Shown here piece after piece: positions 1-5,291 of a stretch of DNA of 5,635 nt. Under the pieces are notes generated by a model, which did not search any database, had not been told where the DNA came from, and saw only the letters and a program-made list of their open reading frames with translations. Location: contig QMME01000289.1 in NCBI GenBank assembly GCA_003647095.1, positions 1 through 5,635 on the forward strand, in the 5' to 3' direction. The translations under genes were made by a program, and so were the position numbers. This stretch comes from Deltaproteobacteria bacterium. GTDB lineage: Bacteria > Myxococcota > B64-G9. Position 1 is the first letter of the stretch; each line of letters starts with the position of its first letter.

Positions 1-1800
1 GCCGGCGGCGTTGGAGATGGTGGCCACCGCCTCGTCCGATGAGGTCCAGGTGACCTGGGCGGTGAGATCCACCTGGCTGCCGTCCGTGTAGTTGCCGGTG
101 GCGGTGAAGTTCACCAGCGCTCCCACCACCACCGAGGGGTTGGCCGGGGCGATGGTGATGGAAGTCAGCGAGGCGCTGGTCACCGTCAGTTCCACCGGGG
201 TGGAGGCCACGCCGTTGGCAGAGGTACACCAGACGTTGGTGCGCCCCTGGCCCACGGCGGTGGCCAGGCCCTTCTCGCCGGCGGCGTTGGAGATGGTGGC
301 CACCAGGTCGGAGCCCACGTGCCAGGTGACCTGTTCGTTGACCTGGGCCTGGGAACCGTCGGTGAAGGTGGCGGTGGCGGTGAACTGCAACTGCTCGCCC
401 AGCGGCAGCGAGGCGCCCGAGGGGGTCACCGCCAGGCTGGCTATTTCGATGTCCCGCACCTGCAAGGTCTGCTGGCCGCTCACCCCCTCCAGCGTGGCCG
501 AGATGGTGGTCGAGCCGGCGGCCAGGCCGGTGACCAGCCCGCGGCTGCCGGCGGCGTTGGACACCGTGGCCACGGAGGTGTCGGCCGAATTCCAGCCGGC
601 CTGGGCGGTGATGTCCACCACGCTCTGGTCGCTGTAGTGACCGAAGGCGGTCAGCTGCAGCTGTCCTCCCACCGGCACCACGGGTGCGGCGGGGGAAAGT
701 TCTATCGCCTCCAGGGTGGCGGCGGTGACCGTCACCGCGGCGTGGGCGCTGTCCACCCCGTTGCGGCTGGCCCACACCTCGGCGGAACCGGCGGCCACGC
801 CCAGCGCCAGGCCGGGGGAACCGCCCGAGAAGGCCACCACCTGCTCATCGCCGCTGAGCCACTGCACCTGGCCGGTGAGATCCCTGGTGGAACCGTCCGA
901 GTAGTGGCCGGTGGCGGAAAACTGCGCCTGGGTGCCCACCGGCAGGGAGGCCGTCATGGGTTCGATGACCAGGCTGTCCAGGGTGGCGGCGGTCACCTGC
1001 AGGGTGACCGGGCTGGAAATGACGGAGCCGGAGATGGCGGTGATGGAAGTGGTGCCCTCGGCCAGGGCGGTGCACAGGCCCTCCTGGCCCGGCTCGGTGG
1101 AGAAGTCGGCCACCACCTTGTTGGAGCTCATCCAGGTGACCACCTTGGTCATGTCGGCGGTGGAGTCGTCGGAAAAGGTGCCGGTGGCGCGGAACTGCTG
1201 CACCTCGCCCAGCGGCAGGGTGGGATCGGCCGGGGTGACGGTCAGCGACACCAGGGACACGTTGGTCACCGTCACCGCGGCCGCCTCCGAGACGATGTCG
1301 TCGGCGCCGGCGGTGATCTCGGCCTGCCCGGCGGCGATGCCCACGGCCACTCCCCGGGAGCCGGGCGTGTTGGAGATGGCCACCACGGTGGGATTGGAGC
1401 TGGTCCAGGTGACCTCGCCGGTGACGTCGCGGCGGGAACCGTTCATGAAGGTACCGGTGGCACTGAAGGCCAGGGTGGCGCCCATCTGCAACTCGGCGCT
1501 GGCCGGTTCGACGCTGATGCTGAGCAGGCGGTTTTCCTGGCTGACCACCTCCAGGGAGGCCGGGGGATCACTGGTGATGTCGCCGGCGGTGGCGGTGATC
1601 AGCGCCGTGGCCCCCTCTTTCAGGCCGGTGGCCAGGCCCTGGGCGTCGATGCTGGCCACCGTGTCGTCGGTGCTGTGCCAGACCACTTCGTTGGTTATCT
1701 CCCGGGTGGAACCGTCGTCGAACACGCCGGTGGCGGTGAACTGCTTGGTCTCGCCCACCACCACCTTGGCGGTGAGTGGCTGCACGTTGATGCCAAGCAG
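1..1800 (-). repeat. Seven tandem Ig-like repeats of 89-92 codons
   Basis: The repeat units lie at 1528-1800, 1255-1527, 982-1254, 715-981, 445-714, 169-444 and 1-168 (cut by the edge), in order from the N-terminus. Neighbouring units keep the same codons in places. A 28-base stretch at 1-28 recurs without change at 277-304, and 15 bases of it recur at 546-560; these encode the SNAAG loop of units 5-7. Units 5-7 are therefore more alike there than units 1-4, which suggests recent duplication or gene conversion toward the C-terminal side. Confidence 0.9.
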
Positions 1801-1890
1801 GCGCGGAGCGCTGCCGGAGCCGGACGAGCAGCCCCAGGCCAACAGGACCAGTAGAGACAACAGTAGCAGCGAGAAAGACTTTCTTGACAT
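1..1890 (-). CDS. Lipoprotein with tandem bacterial Ig-like (Big_2) domains, 3' end outside window
   Basis: The frame is open from an ATG at 1890 to the left edge, giving 630 visible residues and no stop. The start follows a GGAGG five bases upstream. Residues 1-21 form a lipoprotein signal peptide: MSRK, a Leu-rich core, then LAWGC with the lipidated Cys at 21. The -3 residue is Ala rather than the usual Leu. A short Ser/Gly linker follows, then seven repeats starting near residues 31, 122, 213, 304, 393, 483 and 575, the last one cut. Each has the Big_2 pattern: a [ILV]-x-[ILV]-x-P strand, L-x-[LV]-G, Q-F-[ST]-A-T-G-x-[FY]-x-D-G-S, a conserved Trp (VTW), VA-x-[IV]-S and a closing VTVT strand. 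Known proteins of this family are adhesins or cell-surface and phage structural proteins. A structural or binding role at the cell envelope is inferred; no ligand can be named. No catalytic domain is visible, but one could lie beyond the edge. Confidence 0.94.
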   Translation of the reverse strand, partial: MSRKSFSLLLLSLLVLLAWGCSSGSGSAPRLLGINVQPLTAKVVVGETKQFTATGVFDDGSTREITNEVVWHSTDDTVASIDAQGLATGLKEGATALITATAGDITSDPPASLEVVSQENRLLSISVEPASAELQMGATLAFSATGTFMNGSRRDVTGEVTWTSSNPTVVAISNTPGSRGVAVGIAAGQAEITAGADDIVSEAAAVTVTNVSLVSLTVTPADPTLPLGEVQQFRATGTFSDDSTADMTKVVTWMSSNKVVADFSTEPGQEGLCTALAEGTTSITAISGSVISSPVTLQVTAATLDSLVIEPMTASLPVGTQAQFSATGHYSDGSTRDLTGQVQWLSGDEQVVAFSGGSPGLALGVAAGSAEVWASRNGVDSAHAAVTVTAATLEAIELSPAAPVVPVGGQLQLTAFGHYSDQSVVDITAQAGWNSADTSVATVSNAAGSRGLVTGLAAGSTTISATLEGVSGQQTLQVRDIEIASLAVTPSGASLPLGEQLQFTATATFTDGSQAQVNEQVTWHVGSDLVATISNAAGEKGLATAVGQGRTNVWCTSANGVASTPVELTVTSASLTSITIAPANPSVVVGALVNFTATGNYTDGSQVDLTAQVTWTSSDEAVATISNAAG

Positions 1891-1895
1891 GGGAA

Positions 1896-1900
1896 CCTCC
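1896..1900 (-). promoter_or_regulatory. Shine-Dalgarno GGAGG of the Ig-like lipoprotein gene
   Basis: Read on the minus strand, GGAGG sits five bases before the ATG at 1890. It fixes that ATG as the start, and the signal peptide begins directly from it. An ATG nine bases further upstream (1901-1903) is in another frame and has no comparable site. Confidence 0.8.
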
Positions 1901-1934
1901 CATTCGATTGGTTGCTGCGGCGGTACGGACCGCT

Positions 1935-1964
1935 ATTTTTCGCAACTTTCCCGCCCCGGGTCAA
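1935..1964 (-). promoter_or_regulatory. Candidate sigma70-type promoter for the Ig-like lipoprotein gene
   Basis: On the minus strand TTGACC (1959-1964) matches five of six -35 consensus bases. It is followed after 18 bases by AAAAAT (1935-1940), a four of six match to the -10 hexamer in an otherwise GC-rich stretch. Transcription would start near 1928 and give a leader of about 38 bases. A short inverted repeat, CGGT-ACGG-ACCG at 1921-1932, overlaps the expected start point. This is a pattern match only; sigma factor preferences of the host are unknown. Confidence 0.45.
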
Positions 1965-1998
1965 GCGGACCCGCCGCTGGCTGGGAAGACGGACAGAT

Positions 1999-2023
1999 TG
2001 CCGGGATTACCGGCCGCCCGGCA
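1999..2023. other. GC-rich hairpin, 7-bp stem
   Basis: TGCCGGG at 1999-2005 is the perfect complement of CCCGGCA at 2017-2023, with an 11-base loop. Neither strand shows a U-run after the stem, so it is not a standard intrinsic terminator. It lies upstream of the candidate promoter of the Ig-like gene. It could be part of the end of the upstream transcript, a protein-binding site or chance in GC-rich DNA. Confidence 0.4.
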
Positions 2024-2032
2024 GAAAACACC

Positions 2033-2194
2033 GGGGACAGGCCCGCGGGAAAAGACATGTAAATCAATATGATACGGGGAGAGAGCGCCGTCACCCCAAG
2101 AAATGCTTTCAATATCACCATGTTGTCAGGGCAACGTCCCCGCTGTGTATCGTAGTGGATTGTTCCACAAGCACTTTATCATGGGCCTGTCCCC
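2033..2194. repeat. Perfect 12-bp inverted repeat with arms 138 bp apart
   Basis: GGGGACAGGCCC at 2033-2044 is matched by its exact complement GGGCCTGTCCCC at 2183-2194. The enclosed segment is relatively AT-rich and has no gene. The layout resembles the termini of a very small element, but I see no target-site duplication next to the arms and no second copy in the window, so I call it only an inverted repeat. Confidence 0.5.
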
Positions 2195-2211
2195 GCGGTT
2201 TCCCGCGGTTT
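2192..2211 (-). repeat. Tandem 10-bp duplication that forms a GNRA-type hairpin in the minus-strand RNA
   Basis: The plus strand reads CCCGCGGTTT twice in direct succession (2192-2201 and 2202-2211). In RNA read from the minus strand this gives a stem CCGCGG / CCGCGG closed by a GAAA tetraloop (2193-2208), a compact and stable fold. It lies about 50 bases past the stop of the Cys-rich lipoprotein gene, so it would fall in that transcript's 3' end. Confidence 0.5.
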
Positions 2212-2249
2212 CGGGCGGGAGAGCCCGGGTGACACTGGCGGCAGGTGTC
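2212..2249 (-). terminator. Two hairpins directly after the Cys-rich gene, possible transcript end
   Basis: Starting eight bases after the stop codon on the minus strand, a stem pairs GACAC-x-TG with CA-x-GTGTC positions (2231-2249; seven pairs with one bulged base). It is followed by a second stem, CGGGC/GCCCG (2212-2227, 6-base loop). No U-tract follows either stem, so a classical intrinsic terminator is not supported. They could mark a Rho-type or processed 3' end. Confidence 0.25.
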
Positions 2250-2257
2250 GTCAGTGC

Positions 2258-5095
2258 TCAGGGAGGCAGCACGCAGGCGCCGTCGATACACACCAGGTTC
2301 GGCGGGCAGCTTACGCCGGCGCAGGGATCATACTGGCAGAAGAAATTGATGCAGCTGTAGTCGGGCGGGCAATCGCTGGGGTTGAGACAGGCCTGCACGC
2401 AGTAGCCCCAGATGCACCATTGCCCGGCCGGGCAGTCGCCGTCCGACGAACAACCCTGGCCCTGGCAGATGCCGGCCACGCAGAACTGCCCGGGCGGGCA
2501 GTCGCCGGGGCCGTTGCAGGGATCGCGCACGCACTGGCCGCCCTCGCAGTGGTAGCCGGGCTGGCAGTCGACCCCGGCGCAGGGATCCTGCCAGATGCAC
2601 TGGCCCTCCAGGCAGCGGTAGTTGTCGTTGGGACAGTCGCCATCGGAGCGGCAGCGGGGGCTGAACACGCACTGGCCGGTGTCGGAGCACAGGAAGCCGG
2701 GCGGGCAGCTGCCGCAGCTGATGCCGCACAGCGGATCGGGGCCGCAGGAGCGCCCGCTGCAATCGGGCTGGCAGGCGGGCAGGCAGCGGCCGTCGACGCA
2801 GGCCAGCCCCGGCGGGCAGTCGTCATCGCTGAAGCACTCCACCTGCTGCCGGCAGTGGAAGTCGATGCAGGCAAACCCCGGGGGACAGTCGAAATCGCTC
2901 CGGCACTCGGGCTGGAAGACGCACTGGCCGTCCATGCAGCGGTAACCGTCCGGGCAATCGGCGTCGCTCCAGCACTCGGGCTGGATACAGTGTCCGTCGA
3001 CGCACAGCTCCCCCTGGGGGCAATCCTGGTCGGTGAGGCACTCCGGCCGCACGCAGGTGTAGTCCCGGCATACCTGGCCGGGCGGGCAGTCCCAGTCGTT
3101 GAGGCACTCGGGCGGCTGGCAATAGCCGTCGAGGCAGCGTTCGCCGGGGGGGCAGTCCCAGTCGCTCTGGCAGGCCGGAGGCATGACGCAGCGGCCGTCC
3201 TGGCAGCTTTCCGGCGGCTGGCAATCGGCGTCGCTGCTGCACTCCGGCACCCACACGCAGGTGCCGTCCTGGCAGGCGTATCCCGGCGGGCAATCGTCGT
3301 CGCCCCGGCACTCGGGGCAGACGCCCTGACGGCCCTGGCCATCGCGGCATGGCGCCCCGGCCGGACAGCCGGGCAGGTCGCAACAGTAGCAGGGCGCGGT
3401 GCTGTCTTCGATGCAGACGTCCTGCATACAGCAACGGCCCTGGCCGCAGTCGCAGTCGACCAGGCACTCGGGCGCGGGAACGCACCGGCCATCCTGGCAG
3501 CGTTGGTTGGGTGGACAATCGGCGTCCGTCTGGCACTCGGGCACGGCGATGCAGACGCCCTCGACGCAGGCGTAGCCGGGAGGGCACTGGCCGTCGCTGG
3601 TACACTCGGGAGTGTAGACACATTGCCCGCCCAGGCAGCGGTGCAGCGGCGGGCAATCGCCGTCCGTCTGGCACTCGGGCTCCAGCACGCAGCGGCCGTC
3701 CTGGCAGACGTAGCCGGGAGGGCAGACGGTGTCGCGACAGGGATCCACCACGCACAGGTTGCCGCTACAGACGAAACCGGGGGGGCAATCGTTGTCGTTC
3801 AGGCATACCTGGATGCATAACCCCTGCAGGCAGCGCTGGCCGGGCGGGCAGTCTTCATCGACGTTGCACTGCTGGCCCTGGCAGACCCCGCCCACGCAGT
3901 ACTCGCCGGGCTGGCAGTCGGTGTCGGACTGGCAGGGATCGCGCACGCAGATGCCGCCCTCGCAGTGGTAGCCGGGCTGGCAATCGACCAGTTCGCAAGG
4001 ATCGTGGTAGACGCAGCGGCCCTGCTCGCACTGGTAGTAGGGACCGGGACAGTCGGCCGCGCTGTTGCACTCGGGACTGTAGACGCAGCTGCCGTTTATG
4101 CACAGGTGCAGGTCGGGACAATCGGCATCGCTCTGGCACTGGGCCTGGGGCAGGCAGCGGCCGTCCTGGCAATAGTAGCCGGCCGGGCAATCGCGATCCT
4201 CCCGGCACTGGCCCACGAACACGCAACCGCCCTCCAGGCAGATGTAGCCCTGGGGACAATCGCTGTCGCGCTGGCACTCGGGACAGACTCCCTGCTGGCC
4301 GCCGGGGAACTCGCAGGACATCCCCGGCGGGCAATCCGGCTTCTGGCAGCAGAAGCAGGCCCCGCCATCGAGCCACCGGCAGCGGCTGTCGTAGCAGCAC
4401 TGGCCCTGCTGGCAGTCGCAGCTGGTACGGCACTCGGGCGAGACGGGACGGCAGAAGCCGTTCAGGCAGCGGTAGCCGTCCGGACACTGCTCGTCGCTGG
4501 TGCACTCGGTCACCTGCTGGCAGTGGCCGTCGATACAGGCCAAGCCTTCCGGGCAATCCCCGTCGCTGCGACACTCGGGCTGCACCACGCAGCGGCCGTC
4601 GCGACACTCGTAGCCGGGCGGGCACTGCCCGTCGGCGTCGCAGGCCGGAGCCACGCACTGGCCGTTTTCACAGATGAGCTGGCCGGGACAATCGGCGTCG
4701 CTGCTGCAATCGGGGGGGATGTCCACGCACTGGCCGTCCTGGCAGGCCTGCCCGGCCGGGCAGTCGGCATCGGTGCGGCAACCGCCGGGCAGGCAGTAGC
4801 CGTTCTCACAGGTCTGTCCCGGGGGACAGTCGGCGTCGTCCCGGCAGGTTTGCCCCGGTTCCCGGCAGGCGCCCTGCACGCAGATCCACTCGCCGGGGCA
4901 ATCGTTGTCGGTATGGCAGCCCGCCGTCTGGCAGCGTAGCAGGCCGTCTCCGCTGTCCAGGCAGGACTGTCCCGGGGGACAGTCGTCATCGCTCAGGCAG
5001 AAAGCCGGGCTGGTACGCCCGCACCCTCCGACCAGCAGTGGCACCAGCAGCACCGGCACCACGAAAGAAATCCTCGGCACATTTCTTCCCGGCAT
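2258..5095 (-). CDS. Large Cys-rich repeat lipoprotein (34 four-Cys modules plus two 12-Cys modules)
   Basis: I choose the ATG at 5095 because a GGGAG lies six bases upstream and the signal peptide starts there. An in-frame ATG at 5116 would add seven residues but has no clear ribosome site. The product has 945 residues. Residues 1-25 are a lipoprotein signal ending LLVGGC, with Cys25 as the predicted lipidation site. From residue 33 to the last residue it is a chain of modules of about 21-24 residues: C-x-x-D-x-D-C-P-x-G-x-x-C-x-x-G-x-C, then a short linker often ending PE. I count 34 such modules. Two 52-residue modules with CC pairs lie at 222-273 and 544-595, and an 8-Cys insert at 772-814. 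Cysteines total 169, about 18%: one for lipid and 168 that could all pair. Similar arrays occur in myxobacterial surface proteins and give weak Dickkopf-like or Stig1-like matches. It is probably a disulfide-stiffened surface rod; its ligand is unknown. It ends on a module boundary, with no MYXO-CTERM or other sorting tail. Confidence 0.94.
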   Translation of the reverse strand: MPGRNVPRISFVVPVLLVPLLVGGCGRTSPAFCLSDDDCPPGQSCLDSGDGLLRCQTAGCHTDNDCPGEWICVQGACREPGQTCRDDADCPPGQTCENGYCLPGGCRTDADCPAGQACQDGQCVDIPPDCSSDADCPGQLICENGQCVAPACDADGQCPPGYECRDGRCVVQPECRSDGDCPEGLACIDGHCQQVTECTSDEQCPDGYRCLNGFCRPVSPECRTSCDCQQGQCCYDSRCRWLDGGACFCCQKPDCPPGMSCEFPGGQQGVCPECQRDSDCPQGYICLEGGCVFVGQCREDRDCPAGYYCQDGRCLPQAQCQSDADCPDLHLCINGSCVYSPECNSAADCPGPYYQCEQGRCVYHDPCELVDCQPGYHCEGGICVRDPCQSDTDCQPGEYCVGGVCQGQQCNVDEDCPPGQRCLQGLCIQVCLNDNDCPPGFVCSGNLCVVDPCRDTVCPPGYVCQDGRCVLEPECQTDGDCPPLHRCLGGQCVYTPECTSDGQCPPGYACVEGVCIAVPECQTDADCPPNQRCQDGRCVPAPECLVDCDCGQGRCCMQDVCIEDSTAPCYCCDLPGCPAGAPCRDGQGRQGVCPECRGDDDCPPGYACQDGTCVWVPECSSDADCQPPESCQDGRCVMPPACQSDWDCPPGERCLDGYCQPPECLNDWDCPPGQVCRDYTCVRPECLTDQDCPQGELCVDGHCIQPECWSDADCPDGYRCMDGQCVFQPECRSDFDCPPGFACIDFHCRQQVECFSDDDCPPGLACVDGRCLPACQPDCSGRSCGPDPLCGISCGSCPPGFLCSDTGQCVFSPRCRSDGDCPNDNYRCLEGQCIWQDPCAGVDCQPGYHCEGGQCVRDPCNGPGDCPPGQFCVAGICQGQGCSSDGDCPAGQWCIWGYCVQACLNPSDCPPDYSCINFFCQYDPCAGVSCPPNLVCIDGACVLPP
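2261..2653 (-). repeat. Six-module cassette, copy 2 (C-terminal)
   Basis: These six modules (protein residues 815-945) repeat the order, Cys spacing and linkers of the cassette at 3674-4069. The first module has an extra residue between its second and third Cys. The second is a short PC-x-G-V-D-C module followed by QPGYHCEGG and ends RDP. The third ends GQG, the fourth QA and the fifth DP, and the last is another short module. The protein stops at the end of this cassette. Confidence 0.85.
2654..2782 (-). other. Eight-Cys insert with CGPDPLCGISCGSC signature
   Basis: Residues 772-814 break the regular module rhythm. After a normal four-Cys module come LPACQPDCSGRSC and GPDPLCGISCGSC, then PPGFLC and TGQC. 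I recognise this as a variant of the C-x-G-[KR]-x-CG-x-D-x-CGGSCG-x-C module common in myxobacterial and Bradymonadales cell-surface proteins. It carries eight cysteines, an even number, and lies immediately before the C-terminal cassette. No function is known to me for this module. Confidence 0.7.
3311..3466 (-). repeat. 12-Cys module with CC pairs, copy 2
   Basis: This 52-residue module (protein residues 544-595) has the pattern C-x3-C-x-C-x4-CC-x4-C-x7-C-x-CC-x4-C-x5-C-x9-C and ends QGVCPE. All 12 cysteines fall at the same offsets as in the copy at 4277-4432, although most other residues differ. It sits between ordinary four-Cys modules. Confidence 0.85.
3674..4069 (-). repeat. Six-module cassette, copy 1 (central)
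   Basis: Protein residues 343-474. It aligns module by module with the C-terminal cassette; the second module is identical at 18 of 21 positions and the other five at about half. At DNA level an exact 30-base match joins 3953-3982 to 2537-2566, and a neighbouring exact 18-base match joins 3932-3949 to 2516-2533. This copy ends with a PE linker and the chain continues. Confidence 0.85.
4277..4432 (-). repeat. 12-Cys module with CC pairs, copy 1
   Basis: Protein residues 222-273. It opens CRTSCDC, has CC at offsets 12-13 and CFCC at 26-29, and closes GGQQGVCPE. Cys offsets are 1, 5, 7, 12, 13, 18, 26, 28, 29, 34, 40 and 50, identical to the second copy at 3311-3466. Three ordinary modules separate it from the central cassette, whereas eight modules, including the one carrying the 8-Cys insert, separate copy 2 from the C-terminal cassette. 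Confidence 0.85.
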
Positions 5096-5101
5096 GGCCA
5101 G

Positions 5102-5106
5102 CTCCC
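5102..5106 (-). promoter_or_regulatory. Shine-Dalgarno GGGAG that decides the start of the Cys-rich gene
   Basis: Read on the minus strand, GGGAG lies six bases before the ATG at 5095. The alternative in-frame ATG at 5116 has only GAGACGG-type sequence before it. The downstream start also gives the more normal signal peptide, with a short basic N-region followed by the hydrophobic core. Confidence 0.65.
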
Positions 5107-5157
5107 ATTCTTTCATCGCCGTCTCATGGCTTCATTGGTCTACACCACGTAGTTATT

Positions 5158-5187
5158 ATTCTAGCCGCTTTGCCGGAAAAACCGCAA
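5158..5187 (-). promoter_or_regulatory. Candidate promoter for the Cys-rich lipoprotein gene
   Basis: On the minus strand TAGAAT (5158-5163) matches five of six -10 bases. TTGCGG (5182-5187) lies 18 bases upstream and keeps the TTG of a -35 box. The start point would be near 5151 and leave a leader of about 55 bases before the ATG at 5095. An AT-rich run directly follows the -10 box. Confidence 0.4.
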
Positions 5188-5230
5188 GCCGGTCGACTCT
5201 CACCTTCACCCACCCGGGCCGGCCAACACG

Positions 5231-5259
5231 TTGTCGCCCGCCGCCAAATACGCTACGAT
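5231..5259 (+). promoter_or_regulatory. Candidate promoter for the EGF-like lipoprotein gene
   Basis: TTGTCG (5231-5236) and TACGAT (5254-5259) are separated by 17 bases; each matches four of six consensus bases. The start point would be near 5266, about 26 bases before the ATG at 5292. The -35 boxes of the two divergent candidate promoters are about 43 bases apart, so a regulator bound between them could affect both genes. Confidence 0.4.
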
Positions 5260-5260
5260 A

Positions 5261-5272
5261 ACAATATATTGT
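5261..5272. promoter_or_regulatory. Perfect 12-bp palindrome at the predicted start point, possible operator
   Basis: ACAATATATTGT is its own reverse complement. It begins two bases after the candidate -10 box of the EGF-like gene and covers its predicted transcription start. A regulator dimer bound here would block that promoter. An alternative is that the TATATT inside it serves as a -10 box. No regulator gene is in the window. Confidence 0.35.
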
Positions 5273-5281
5273 ACCGACCAC

Positions 5282-5285
5282 GGAG
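5282..5285 (+). promoter_or_regulatory. Shine-Dalgarno GGAG of the EGF-like lipoprotein gene
   Basis: GGAG lies six bases before the ATG at 5292, normal spacing. It supports this ATG, from which a lipoprotein signal peptide begins. Confidence 0.7.
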
Positions 5286-5291
5286 AAAGCC

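Larger units (their letters stand above)
1891..2257. other. 367-base intergenic region between two minus-strand lipoprotein genes
   Basis: No convincing gene lies here. The short open frames on either strand have no good ribosome site and no recognisable domain. It holds the candidate promoter of the Ig-like gene near its left end and three hairpins next to the stop of the Cys-rich gene. It also holds a 7-bp hairpin (TGCCGGG 1999-2005 with CCCGGCA 2017-2023, 11-base loop) and a 12-bp inverted repeat (2033-2044 with 2183-2194). Base composition is more AT-rich around 2050-2180 than in the flanking genes, as expected for a non-coding or regulatory segment. Confidence 0.7.

Noticed and set aside
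319..1854. Plus-strand open frame of 511 codons, Gly/His-rich, opposite the Ig-like gene
   Set aside because: The minus-strand frame has a strong GGAGG, a signal peptide and seven clear Ig-like repeats. The plus frame is an antisense by-product of GC-rich third positions. The same holds for 911-2062.
1912..2232. Short open frames in the intergenic region (for example 106 codons on the plus strand)
   Set aside because: No ribosome site, Arg/Pro-rich composition typical of random GC-rich DNA and no recognisable domain.
2311..3621. Minus-strand open frame (436 codons) in another phase of the Cys-rich gene
   Set aside because: It is Ala/Ser/Arg-rich low-complexity output from out-of-frame reading of the modules, with no signal peptide or ribosome site. 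The true frame has the signal peptide, lipobox and regular Cys pattern.
2420..3820. Long plus-strand open frame (466 codons) opposite the Cys-rich gene
   Set aside because: It is an Ala/Gly/Val-rich shadow created by the periodic TGC, GGC and GAC codons of the real gene read backwards. It has no ribosome site and no domain, and its repeats mirror the opposite gene exactly. The frames at 3349-4677 and 3965-4939 are the same effect.
2258..5095. Possible CRISPR-like periodicity of about 66-70 bases
   Set aside because: The period is the 22-23 codon protein module. The units are degenerate, in frame and without distinct spacers, so they are coding repeats.
5181..5193. ACCG-CAAGC-CGGT stem followed on the minus strand by a T-run
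   Set aside because: The stem is only four pairs and overlaps the candidate -35 box of the Cys-rich gene, so a terminator here is not supported.
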